Assembly (NCBI GenBank): GCA_030549205.1
Contig: JAUKTV010000010.1
Coordinates: forward strand, 496,001-560,000
DNA from: Apiosordaria backusii
Lineage: Eukaryota; Ascomycota; Sordariomycetes; Sordariales; Lasiosphaeriaceae
DNA length: 64,000 nucleotides
Direction: 5' to 3'
Program-made: the position numbers and the translations under genes
Part shown: piece by piece, positions 1 to 10,246 of the stretch
Position numbering within the stretch: position 1 is the first letter of the stretch
Layout: every line of letters starts with the position of its first letter
The notes under the pieces: generated by a model
Database searches by the model: none
What the model was told of the DNA's origin: nothing
Seen by the model: the letters and a program-made list of their open reading frames with translations, nothing else

Positions 1-1883
1 TATATCCGCACAGCTTGTCCTCGAAATGAACGGACAGAGCTATGTTGTACCGCTAGACAAGAGCGATATGTATATCGCCGAAGAAGGTGGAGAAAGAGAG
101 CCGCCGCGCTTGACAATCTACATCCCGCACGACGAGACTGATCAGGACGTGTGCATCCAGCACAAACTGCCTCACAAGTTGGTGGAGTGGATGATGACTG
201 ATCCTGCCACGGGAAAGACCAAGCCAGTGGATGGAAGGGCGGTGAGGGTGGTGACGGCGGTTTTGAATGCCAAGTTCGCGTCTTTGCCGAGGATTCTGGA
301 ACGGGAGGGGGTTCATGATGTTGATGTTCCGGATGGGTTTGAGGGGATTGATGGTGACCAGGATGTCGAAGGGGAAGAGAATGTGGAAGAGGAGGGCATT
401 GTCGGGAACCTGCAATCTGGTGCAGATGTTGAAGGTGACGAGGAGGGCGAGGAGGCCTTCGAAGGAGATGACGTTTTCGACAGCGAAGAGGCTGACGGGG
501 TACAATATACTGATCAAGACGAGGAGGAAGAGACATTCGAGGGAGATGATGTTTTTGACGATGGAGAGGTTGATGCGGGCCAACATGTCGAGGGAGACGA
601 GGCTGCTGAGGCGCGGTATCTTGTCGAAGAGAATGAAACTGCTGAGGTGTTTGAAGGAGACGACGTTTTTGATGAAGATCGACATTTTGATGACAACGAC
701 AGGGCCGAGGAGAATGGGCTTGTAGATGGAGGTGAGGATATGGAGTCGTCGGACAGGAGTGTGGAGGAACTCATCAGTGCAACCTCTGGCTTGAGTATAG
801 AAGATCATACGCCTCGCAGTTTTGCATTGACATCGGCACCGTCAACACCCGTGGGCCGCGGCAGAATCTTCACGCCATCGAGAACTGAACCCGAGACTCC
901 TCTGAGCGTCCCTATCAACCTACCAACTGAAAATCGAACTCCAAGGGGGAACCATGTGACACCGCAAACCGGATACTTCCAGGTCTCACCAAACTGGGGG
1001 TCAAGATCCCGGGGGCCGAACGTTACTCCGAGATCAAGCCCACAGCAGTACCGAGAGCTTTTGAGCCACATGATATCAGCCGGCGCGCTGATTCGGTTCC
1101 CACACCACACCATTTCTGACACGGCACCTTTGCGGAACTCTCTTCCCCTTGTCAAGGACACTGCAAACCCTCTGTGGATGTTCACAACTTGGGAGCGAGG
1201 CGCTGCTGGTGAGCTATTTGTGAGTCTCAGCAACAACTTGAATACCAAGGCATCTCGCCGTACTAACCGGCTATTGTTTCTGTTTAGATCTTTGAGCTTT
1301 TGAAGGCACTCGAACCCAGCCTCCCAGGGTTCTGCGCCGAGGTCAACTGGACAAGTAAGCTTAGAAACTTGGTCAATGTGCACCCAGACTATGCAACCCT
1401 GAACCCATGGGAAGGGGTGAGTGAGATATCCGACCTTCAGTATCTGGACGCAAGTGGCGCATTCACGGCTCTTTTGGTTGAAAAAGGGTACCTGTCGCCT
1501 TCTGGTGGCGGAGAAGAGACTGGGAACCCTGTTCAGCCAAAAAGGTACTACTTTGAAGTGAAGTGCACGCCACAAGGCTACGAGGAGCCGTTTTACATGG
1601 GTGGAAACCAGTATAACAAGGTATGCTCTCTTCTGTTCTGGGTGAACCATACATCAATGATCAGCGTTGTGGAGTGGACTGTCAACTGACTTGATACTCG
1701 TGCGATTTGGAATAGATGAAGGCAGTATGCGAGGAAGAAGACGCGATTTACATCATATTCCGGGTGTTCAATCTTTACACAGATAGGATTGATGTCAGGT
1801 TGTTTGTTAACCCTCCTGAGCTTGAGAGGCAGGGCTTGCTGAAGTTCGTGCCGGAGAAGTACATTGTCAAGGTTGAATCATAG
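1..1883 (+). CDS. C-terminal part of a large DUF3883 (NOV/sacsin-like) protein, cut by the left window edge
   Basis: The frame is open from base 2, so only the C-terminal 572 residues or so are visible. Exons are 1-1219, 1288-1620 and 1716-1883. The introns are 1220-1287 (GTGAGT donor, TACTAAC branch site, phase 0) and 1621-1715 (GTATGC donor, phase 0). The last two exons encode a DUF3883-like fold with the signature YYFEVKCT, then GGNQYNK, then a strand-rich tail (AIYIIFRVFNLYTDRIDVR). In known families DUF3883 is the C-terminal domain of very large proteins with an HSP90-type ATPase domain, such as plant NO VEIN; that part would lie left of the window. The middle region is strongly acidic and carries three copies of the nonapeptide FEGDDVFD with a variable preceding residue (about bases 461-680), followed by a Ser/Thr/Pro-rich linker. 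No function is shown; the family name is recognised from motif pattern only. Confidence 0.8.
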
Positions 1884-2130
1884 CCAGGTGTTGCGATGTT
1901 CGTGGTTCGGGGTCAACTGCCCGCCATATGTTGGTCGACAAATGATAGATGAACGGAAGGGTCGATCGGACAGCGGGTTGGATAGGTATCTCTCGTCCTC
2001 GTAGCTCCCTACCTATGCGAAGTGCTCCCCACATTCTTTCCGCCAATTCTACCATACCATCGTGGGCAACTGCGATGGTTTAATGAGAAGCTACATGGCA
2101 AAAACAAGCATAAAACTTGTGTGATAGGTT

Positions 2131-2145
2131 TAGAGAAAAAAAGAA
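2131..2145 (-). terminator. Pol III terminator of tRNA-Gly
   Basis: Read on the minus strand, a run of seven T (complement of the A run in gagaaaaaaagaaac) follows about ten bases after the tRNA 3' end, as expected for RNA polymerase III termination. Confidence 0.7.
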
Positions 2146-2155
2146 ACGGCGCAAT

Positions 2156-2240
2156 TGCGCGATCCGGGATTCGAACCCGGGTCCCTCGCTAGTCCACATG
2201 AGATGGGAAGCGAGGATTCTAACCACTAAACTAACCGCGC
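2156..2240 (-). tRNA. tRNA-Gly, anticodon CCC, with a 13-nt intron
   Basis: On the minus strand GCGCGGT pairs with ATCGCGC as the acceptor stem (one G-U pair), with discriminator A. The T arm contains the B box GGTTCGAATCC (complement of 2167-2177). The anticodon stem CTCGC/GCGAG encloses a seven-base loop TTCCCAA once the 13-nt insertion TCTCATGTGGACT is removed; the insertion sits one base 3' of the anticodon, the canonical position for eukaryotic nuclear tRNA introns. CCC reads GGG glycine codons. A Pol III T-run follows. No CCA is encoded, as usual in eukaryotes. Confidence 0.95.
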
Positions 2241-2930
2241 CGTATTATCAATGTGTGATATTGGAATGGTTCAGCGCTCCACCCTATATGCAGTCTCGAC
2301 TGGTGGAGCAAATCATGGGGTGGAAAAATTCAGGGGCTCAGGGGCATGGTGTGCCAAGACCACTACTGGACAATGCCTATAGTCAGCAATGTTCGTTAAA
2401 CACGAGAAGCAGGAGGAATGTAACTACAATAGGGATTTCTCGAGAAACTCTTGAGAATGATGACACAAAAGTCTATGTAAACATCGAGATTTTCGCATAT
2501 TCTGTTACGCATAGCCAAGTTGTGCGGTACTAGGTCGAGGTCGTGTCGGCATAGCCCTCATAGCCCTATTACTTCATAGAGACGTCCTAGTTCGCTGATG
2601 ACTTGCTCGATGGATGAGTGAAAATGCTTGTGCACTAGGTAGGGGCAGTTCGAAAGAAATTAGATCTCGACAGTGTATGCATTGTGATCAAGTTTGGGAA
2701 CGCTCATGCGTTTACCCCCAAGAACCTTTGTATTTGACACAATTCTAGCAGTTACCGTCACCATCCCCTTCTTACTAAATCCCAGCCGGGATACAGCTGT
2801 TGTTCCAACCTCATCCCAAGCCCGGCAGTCTGTGCCCTTCATCCCATGATTTGCAGAACATCTCGCGATCCATCCATCCCGCACAAGTTTCTCACACTCT
2901 TCATCTCTCACAAGTCTTTTAACTCTGAAC
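2241..2930. other. Intergenic, nothing recognised
   Basis: The stretch between the tRNA and the serine hydrolase pseudogene has only short open frames without recognisable motifs. It presumably holds the upstream region of the tRNA and the old promoter of the decayed gene. Confidence 0.5.
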
Positions 2931-4578
2931 ATGTATACCGCAGGCCTTCCTTCCGGGCTCGACGGGCTTACCCTTCCTATCGAGAAACTGATGCGCATTG
3001 GCGGAACGCCTGGGCTTGTTCTAGCTGTCATGGAGGGCGGCGTTCCTGTCTACCAGGCCAATTTTGGACACAGCGATGTCGAAACTCAAGTTCCGATATC
3101 TCGCGAGATTATCTTCCCCGCTTGCTCTCTTGCCAAAGCCATCACGGCTACTGCCGTGGGCATTCTCGTCGACGAAGGGAAATTTGGTTGGGATACGCTG
3201 GTGAAAGTTGTGATTCCATCTTTTCATCCCAAAGATGAAACTTTCCAGACCTCCCTCACCGTGACCAACCTCCTATCCCACCGCTCAGGCATGGCTTGGG
3301 CAGGCAATCTTGCCATTGGCACCGAAAACAACGTGTTGATCGCGGGGAAGGACAATGTCAAGTACATCAACACTCACATGTGCAACGGCGCTTGCTTCCC
3401 TTCCGCGCTCAGATGTTCTACAATAACCTCCCGTACGATCTCGCTGGTACCATTACCGAGGGACTCAGCGACCAGTCTTATTTCGACTTTGTACAAACCC
3501 GAATCCTCGATCCTCCTTGGTCTTGAGAGCACTTTGTTAAGCCCCCCCAGCCCGCCCCCGAGGGCACATCCAATGACACGGCATGCTACAACGCTCTCGA
3601 AGATGGAACTACGGCCAAAATTCCTTGCCCGAAGGAAGGGAGGGGCAGATTTGTAGGTCCTAGTGGAGGGTTCTAGTGGAGGCTTGTGGTTCTTTGTTTC
3701 CGACTTGCTGAAGCTTTACAAAGCGTTTGGTCATAACGTGAATGACCAGTTGGCTACCGGCGCAACTTCTACACCCGGCTCCCCCTTCAAGCAGGTGGCT
3801 CATATCACCTCTTCAAAGACCCTAATGGACCAGCCTTCGAAGAATGGGTTATTTGTATGCTTGTGGATGGGGCAGAGCGCAGCTACCGAATTGAATGGGC
3901 CAAATTGGCATCAATCCTGGGCTTTTACCGGATGGTATGCCCATTGTTGGGAAGGACGTCCCTTCACAGCTCGTTCTTCTTCCACCAGGGCAGTCTTCCC
4001 GGTGCTCTTTCGATCGTTATCATATGCTTCTCCCGGACTCCGATAAGGTCATCCTCGTCTTGTCGAACTCTCTGGCATTAACTGGCGTTCCGGACTGGTT
4101 CGCCAGCTCGTGCTGGAGGAGGTTCTTGAGGTACCAAACCTCCGAGAGGATCGACGTCATCAAGCCTGCAGCAGAGACCTCGATTGTCGAGAACTTGAAG
4201 TGGTATCCCACGCTCGTCAAGGAGTTGGTGGATGCGCGGAAGCCTGGAACATATCCTAAAGACCTTCATGAATAAGTGGGTATGTATTGGATTGAGGTTC
4301 CTGTCTTCGAGATCGCTGTTACTCTTGAGGATGGCAATCTCTACTGGGCCCTACAAGGGTTGGGCTTGGAGAAATACAAACTCACGCATTATGAAGATGG
4401 CAGCTTTACATGGCTGTTGACACGAAACGAGTTGTCTCGGCGTGGTCGATGGGTATGAAGTGATCAGGGTCCGGAATTCTGGAAGGCAGTGTTCAAGACA
4501 GATGGTGACGGGTAAATTACCAAGCTGTATTGGGCACATGACGCCGGTGTGCCTCCCCTTGAACTTACAAAAGAGTAG
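2931..4578 (+). pseudogene. Decayed serine hydrolase, class C beta-lactamase / S12 fold
   Basis: The start at 2931 opens a beta-lactamase-like N-terminus with TPGLVLAVMEGG and the active-site S-x-x-K tetrad in ACSLAKAITA, then TVTNLLSHRSGMAWAG. The homology then jumps between frames. It passes from the first frame to a second near 3400-3420 (FYNNLPYDLAG, the Y-x-N region), and to another frame after 3526 (IPCPKEGRGRFVGPSGG). After a near-duplication of CTAGTGGAGG at 3660-3669 and 3673-3682 that also creates a stop, it resumes in SSGGLWFFVSDLLKLYKAF. The C-terminal lipocalin-like part resumes at 4276 (YWIEVPVFEIAV) and ends near 4578, with an in-frame TAA at 4513-4515. At least four lesions cannot be explained by introns, so the gene is not translatable as one protein. 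The family includes fungal esterases and polyketide-associated hydrolases. A related copy lies at 14915-16545. Confidence 0.85.
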
Positions 4579-5171
4579 GACCTGCGGAAGAGTAGGGGAC
4601 GGAATAGTTGGTTCCAGGTGCCATTCGTTATGAATGCAAGAACCCCGTTCTGGATGGTAGGGTGCATGTTGCAGTCGCTCTACATGTTAGATACTCCGAC
4701 TGTTGCAAGCCTAGGCTCTTTAGGTTTAATGAGATTGTTTGGCAACTTTGTCTTCAGAGTAGGCTCTGTTGAAATCCAATTTCGAATATTGCGCAATGAA
4801 AGCCTATCTGTCTATATGCTATTCCGTATATACGAATGCAATAGACTCGCAGCCCGCTAAGTGGATGTTTTGGTTGTTGAGTTCTTTGCTTGGAAGCGGC
4901 TGACGTTGCACTTTTGCGGTCAGTATGATGGGCTGGGAAGGATCGTGGATACTCATCCTGCTGACAAGCATTGAAGGGGAAATGGCTCCATGAGCATCGC
5001 GATATCTCAGTAAGTAGGTCTCGAACACACAGCATTCCATCCTCTTGTAATGTGGCGATTCCACAAAAACGAGTACTACAGACGTTCCAGTATGTATTAT
5101 AGCCTTTCCCCTTTCCCTCCTTAATATTCCACCCCTCTCCATTCCACCACCTCTTATGCACCCACAAACAT
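4579..5171. other. Intergenic, nothing recognised
   Basis: This is the 3' flank shared by the convergent serine hydrolase pseudogene and the small secreted protein. No supported gene or repeat was seen. Confidence 0.5.
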
Positions 5172-5730
5172 CTAAGCCTGCTCCTCAAAGTTCTCAAAAC
5201 CCCCTGCCCTCGAGATATCAGCCACACTCAACCCCGCATCCGCCAACGGAGCCTGCAAGCTCGCCGCCGAGTTGGCGTTCTGAACATCAGCCCCCTCCAC
5301 ATCAGGGTCAACAAGGGGGACAATCCCCCTCAGCTCAGGGGTGGCCGGCAGGGCAGGGTTGCTGCAGATGGTGGGGATGTCAACGGCAAAGGGGTTGAAG
5401 TTCTTCTCGGCGGCGACGAGAGCGGCGGCGCCGGCGATGACTTCGGGATCGTTGCCAAGGGTTGCGACGATTTCATCGGCAAGCTCGAGCTGGGGTGATG
5501 GTTAATAGGGAATGAATGAGAGGGAGGGTGCTTGGGGAAGAGCGGACCTTGGCGCATGCACTGGCGCCAGCGAGGAGGACGCTGGGGGTTTGGCCGGCGA
5601 GGGTACCGGCTGCGCCTGGGGGACCGAAGGCGCCGAGGGCTTGGATAATGCTTTGAACAAGGCCTTCCTGTCCAAAGCGGGCAGAGGCAACAGAGGCCAG
5701 GGTGGCGAGGAGGAGGGGTTTTGTTTGCAT
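5172..5730 (-). CDS. Small secreted protein of unknown function, 166 aa
   Basis: There are two exons on the minus strand, 5730-5548 and 5489-5172, joined across a 58-bp phase-0 intron (donor GTCCGC, acceptor CACCCCAG). The start gives MQTKPLLLATLASVASA, a typical cleavable signal peptide with an Ala-x-Ala site near residue 17. The mature protein is rich in Ala, Gly, Leu and Pro, has only two cysteines (residues 59 and about 103) and no membrane segment. It contains LGAFGPPGAAGTLAGQTP, then EKNFNPFAVDIPTICSNP, then LSVADISRAGGFENF near the end, a layout I have seen in unnamed secreted proteins of other ascomycetes. It is probably exported or cell-wall associated; no catalytic motif is visible. 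Confidence 0.82.
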
Positions 5731-7194
5731 TTTGGAAAGATAGAAGAAGTGAAGACCGGCTAGCGGTTTGTTGGTGATATTAAAGTGATAAACGGGCTTG
5801 CCGTGGAAAATAAATATAAAAAGAGCGTGATCGAACCGGTCGGTCAGAAGAGAACGAGAGTGGATGAGGAGATCAAGAACAGCAAACAAACCCAGGGTTG
5901 GGGAGGGGAGTTTATATAGAGATGGACATGATGGAAGATGTTGAGAAGTCCGAGTACCGGCAAAATAGTGGTTGATGTTGAATCCCTTGGCGATCATACT
6001 GTTGTTTGCGGCATGAGTTGGCTGGCAGCGAGCTCGGCATTTGGGTAGTGTTTGAGGTTCTGCTGTGGGTGCTTGTGCAGCAGGCTGGGCGCATGGCATT
6101 TCCAGCAAAACGTGTTACTACAATGCCGTGTTGACATATGAAGATATCAGACGAAAAGACGATCTTGATCGCTGTCCATGCGATTTATCCAGGTTGACGA
6201 GGACAGTCGTGATCATCCAAACCGAGTTTCCCAGACTCGTCTCAAACTCTTTGAACCAAACGGACATTGCGCTAGGGGCTGGCTTTTTGGGTGTCGTTAT
6301 GCTAGTTCCCGCGTCGGTCTATCGGCTGTTGAACAATCATCTTATGCATTTGAGTTGTGTCCTTGTGTTTGGGTCGTCGATTGTCCCATCCCGTCTGCGG
6401 GGGTATCATTGTCGTTGTGTCTCGTGGTGGGGGCGTTCTTGGTGGCAGACGTCACCTGGTGTCAAAACCGAGTGTCATGAACAGCAGCAGGCGTCCGGAG
6501 TGTCAAGAACACACAGTCTGGGAAAGGGCAGCTTAAGTCGGGCACCTGCGTCGAAAAGTGCGTTCTGAAACTGCCCTTGATGGAGCTCAGGGTCATGTGA
6601 TGTTGCCATCTTCTCAACCCCGCGGACCTAAGGTACCTCGCAGATATCTTCTCTCTTGGCCACATCCCGCTATCACCTCCGAAAAAAACATCACCAGGCC
6701 TGCGACGCAATGGACACAGACCAGCAGCTGAGTCCCAGCGATTTTGGATATTTTTTTCTCTATTAATGTATCGTAAGTATTGTCCTGTCGGCGACAGGGG
6801 CGCGGTGGCTTGACGACCCCCTAGCTAACCCCAGGTACACCAGGCCGGACAGGCTCTTCGGCCAAGTGCCCGGACTTGACGCGAAAGAGACGTTATGTAC
6901 AAGATCAGTTCCATCCAAACATGCCATTCCCGAAGCGCCCCCATTCCCAAAACCCCCTCCCCGCCCGAGTTGATATTACAGTAAAGGCAGAGGCGTATAC
7001 CGGGCTCGTATTCTCTTCATCGTCGTCGTCGTCGTTCGTACTTTCTGCTGCTCGGCTCGGCCATGTTGTGTGGTTGTCGGCGAGCAAAAGCGTAGCGAGG
7101 ACGTCGTCTCTTCATTAGTTGTTATTCCCGTATCAGGAGCCCCTTCAAACAAACACCCTCCAGCTCCTGATGATGCTGTTCACAGAAAAAACGC
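5731..7194. other. Intergenic, promoter of the secreted protein and 3' flank of GT32
   Basis: No convincing coding region was found. There is a TATA-like TTTATATAG near 5910-5920 upstream of the minus-strand secreted protein, and a short TCG trinucleotide run near 7019-7034. Open frames here lack motifs and overlap each other on both strands. Confidence 0.5.
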
Positions 7195-8631
7195 TCATGA
7201 AAAATGCAGCCACCCCTTCTTTTCTTCCTCCTTTTTCTTCTCTTCTTCCTCCTTGCGCTTGGCCTCTTGGGCTTCCTTCTCCTTGGCGGCCTTCTTCTCT
7301 TCGGCCTCCTTTCTCTTCCTTTCTTCCTCCTCCTTCTTCCTCTTCTCAGCCTCTTCGCGGTCCTTCTTTCTCTTCTCTTCTTCAGCCTTGGCCTTCTCTT
7401 CAGCCTCCTTCCTTTCACGCTCCTTCTGGGCAACGATCTTCTTCTGTTCCTCTTCGGTCATCTTGGAGAAAGCCTCGACATTCTTATCCCACGTCTTGAC
7501 GCACTCGTCGTTCCAGTTGCACTTCTCGACCTCACCATACGCGGGGTGGCTGTAGCGAGGATGTCTGCTAGGCCAGTTGGAAGCGTGGTAGTGGTGTCTA
7601 ACAAGGGCAGCTCTGGCGTCGTGATTACCGGAATCGGAGTGGCCCTGGCCGGCAGCGAAGGCCTCGACGGTCAGAACAAGAGTGCGGCTAACAAGCTTAG
7701 ACTCCTGGAGGTCGTGGAAAAGGTCCCAGTCAACCTTCACGTTGGGGTCCTCCTTGTGGAGGTCCATCTCGGCAAGGATTGCGTTGGTGAAGGCGGAGGG
7801 GCCGGTACCACTGATGATCTGATCGAAATCGAGCTTGACCTGGCTGAGCGGGACGTTTTGCTCCTTGGCGACGCCGTTGAGCCACGTCATGATCTGCTCA
7901 ATGAGTCTCATCATGACGGGAAGCTGGGGCTTGCACATGAAGGTCCATTGGCAGAAAGAACGAGACTTGGGACCGAGAATGGGGTGATCCTTCCAGTCGG
8001 GCTCGTCGATCTCGACACCAATAACCATGTCGATATCCTTGACGTTGTACCGGTCCGGAATGAACTTGGAGAGGGGCTTCAGGGCCTCGACATCGATATC
8101 AGCGTACAGGCCACCTTCAGCATACATGACCATGTAACGAAGAAGATCGGCCTTGACAATGGCAGCCTTGACGTCGCGGTAAAAGTTAACAATGTCGGGA
8201 CGGTTGAAGCCCTCGGGGCCGAAGTGCCACTCGACGTACTTCATGTCATTGTCGTCGGTCAAGACCTCGTATCGGTAATCGGGGTTTTTCCCGACCCATG
8301 AGCGGGCCGTGTTGATGTCGCGCTCCTCGAACCTGAGCGGGTTGACCTTCCATGTTTGCCATATTTTTCTGGGGAACTCGGAGCGGACGGCCTTGGGGAC
8401 CTGTGCTGGCCCGACTGGTGCAGGTGGACGGGCGAGGGCGGCGGCACTCGTGGTGACTTGCTGAACACGCGAATGGAAAAGATTGAGATTGAAGGTGAAA
8501 AGGATCAGGATGATGGCGGCGACGTATATTGGTAGGCAGCGCCTGAATTGTGTGGGCAGACGGTTGCGAAACTGAGCGGTGGTGGCGGCCAAGGTTGGGG
8601 ACCCCAATGGGGAACCAAGCTTGGACATCAT
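7195..8631 (-). CDS. GT32 family glycosyltransferase (OCH1/HOC1-like), type II membrane protein, 478 aa
   Basis: This is a single exon. The N-terminus is short and cytosolic, followed by one membrane anchor (YVAAIILILFTFNLNLF, about residues 36-52), the plan of Golgi mannosyltransferases. The catalytic region starts with PRKIWQTWK (about 90), typical of GT32. The DxD metal-binding motif lies in GGLYADIDVEAL, with D178 and D180 (codons at 8100-8092). The block SRSFCQWTFMCKP and the later GPSAFTNAI also fit the OCH1 group. Known members add alpha-1,6-mannose or related sugars to N-glycans or lipids using GDP-sugar in the Golgi lumen; the exact acceptor cannot be read. The last 80 or so residues are an almost pure Glu/Lys/Arg tract, probably a long charged helix or coiled coil not needed for catalysis, ending in GWLHFS. 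The large open frame on the opposite strand is a shadow of this gene. Confidence 0.9.
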   Translation of the reverse strand: MMSKLGSPLGSPTLAATTAQFRNRLPTQFRRCLPIYVAAIILILFTFNLNLFHSRVQQVTTSAAALARPPAPVGPAQVPKAVRSEFPRKIWQTWKVNPLRFEERDINTARSWVGKNPDYRYEVLTDDNDMKYVEWHFGPEGFNRPDIVNFYRDVKAAIVKADLLRYMVMYAEGGLYADIDVEALKPLSKFIPDRYNVKDIDMVIGVEIDEPDWKDHPILGPKSRSFCQWTFMCKPQLPVMMRLIEQIMTWLNGVAKEQNVPLSQVKLDFDQIISGTGPSAFTNAILAEMDLHKEDPNVKVDWDLFHDLQESKLVSRTLVLTVEAFAAGQGHSDSGNHDARAALVRHHYHASNWPSRHPRYSHPAYGEVEKCNWNDECVKTWDKNVEAFSKMTEEEQKKIVAQKERERKEAEEKAKAEEEKRKKDREEAEKRKKEEEERKRKEAEEKKAAKEKEAQEAKRKEEEEKKKEEEKKGWLHFS

Positions 8632-10246
8632 GCTGGGCGACCAGAAATCTTTTCAAGCGAGGGTAAACCAGGTAAATACTCGTGAATTGGATCGATATAT
8701 CGTTAGTTGTGCTGGTAGGTGGTGGAAAAATAACGAGCACAGTCGGATGACAACGCAGGCTGGAGTCGCAAGCTCGGTGGCTGAGGAGTCGGTGAGGTGG
8801 AAAAATGCAGTTGGGCGGCACCGCCTGAGCTCACACTCCCGACTGGGATGTATCTCTCTGCTGAGCAAAGCGAGTGTGACGAGACGAGAAAGGATGAGGT
8901 CTCGAGTTGAAGGAAAATAGGAAGAGAGAAGGAAGAGGAGACAACAAGTATCACGAAGCAGAGAGAGAGTGAGAGGGTCTTGGCCCCTCTCATCGACGGC
9001 CAAGTGGTTCCTTATCTTGTCTCAACTGGCAGCGGTCGGTCTCTGCTCTGCCGGATGCAAACTCGCGCGGGAAATTCATCATGGGGGTGCGGCCAATTTG
9101 ATCACCTAGCGCGGGCACCTTGCCGGGGTCCCCAGGCCCCAGATCCAATCATGGAGGCCCGAGAAAATTCTTCTGGCACCAGCACCGTCCAGGGGGCATG
9201 GCCACCTGTTTTCGTCTCCTCCACTTCTCTCCGTCTGAACAGCTCAGGAGGATTCCCCCTATGTACGCAGTATGTAAATATGTGGCAACGCTGCTGCGAC
9301 TTCTGCTGATCCAATCAGTCTGTTTCCAGTCGTTCTTGTCCATCTGGCCCTCAGCCAGTGAGAGCCTCAGACGCGATAGGGGCTGTTCACTCGAAAAGTG
9401 GCAGTCCCTGCCCGGTTGCGGGAGAGGTGCCCCACTGAAAAGCAGGCTACACTAAGCTCACCAAAGCTGCAGCCCTGGTCGACGCGATCGGTCGTTGCCG
9501 TTTCTGGTAAGGTAGGTAGGCGCGGTGGAGCCCGTCTCTGCGCTGTCAGCCAGTCATCAGTGGAGCATGGCGCACTGTGTTGGCAGGCACCCCCAGGTTT
9601 CGGCTGCCATGATTCCTAGCACACCCCTCCCCCCTGGGCCCTGACACCCTGTTTGCTGGGCAGTGCTGGGCTCAAAATCAAGATCTCAGCACAGCATGCC
9701 TGACCACCTGTGACCGCTAGGGCGCAGATACGGCGACGGGTGACGGAAACAGGCCAAGAGTCCAGCGGCGGAATTTCGTCATTCTCTGCTTTTTATCGAT
9801 TTGGTCCGCATTCGCATTCACTGTGACTTTTTCGCGTTCTTCCAAGAGCCAGGGGCGCGTGCGTTGATACGAATTGCTGCCATCTGAAAAGCATCTCATC
9901 TGGTGTTGATCCCCGCTAATCCCGCCAACTCAAGACCCTCTGGTGCCACTGGCTTTTCTTGATTCTCCTTCCACTGAAACAATTGGATCTGAGTGCCCGT
10001 GGGTTTTTTCCTGCTGCAATATTTCAGCTGGTCTCGGAGCTGCAACGCCACCCGCTTCCCGCCTTCCCCTCCAACGAGGAGCAATACCGCAAATCGCAAA
10101 TTAACAAAATAAAACACCACTTTCTTTTCCGCCGGCACTTACCGACGCCTGTCTCTCTTTCACTTCAGCCCGGACTGCAAATCGTCATTTCTTGCCTATC
10201 TACCTAACCGCCATCTAAGGCAACGGTCGATGTCGTCGCCGCCATC
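8632..10246. other. Divergent promoter region between GT32 and acyltransferase
   Basis: About 1.6 kb separates two divergently transcribed genes. Pyrimidine-rich stretches occur upstream of both starts (for the acyltransferase around 10130-10210), as is common for fungal 5' untranslated regions. No coding region is supported. Confidence 0.5.

Noticed and set aside
7204..8301. 365-codon plus-strand frame antisense to the glycosyltransferase
   Set aside because: Its Leu/Phe-rich start is the complement of the Glu/Lys tail of the GT32 gene, and the GT32 strand has all catalytic motifs. It is a shadow frame.
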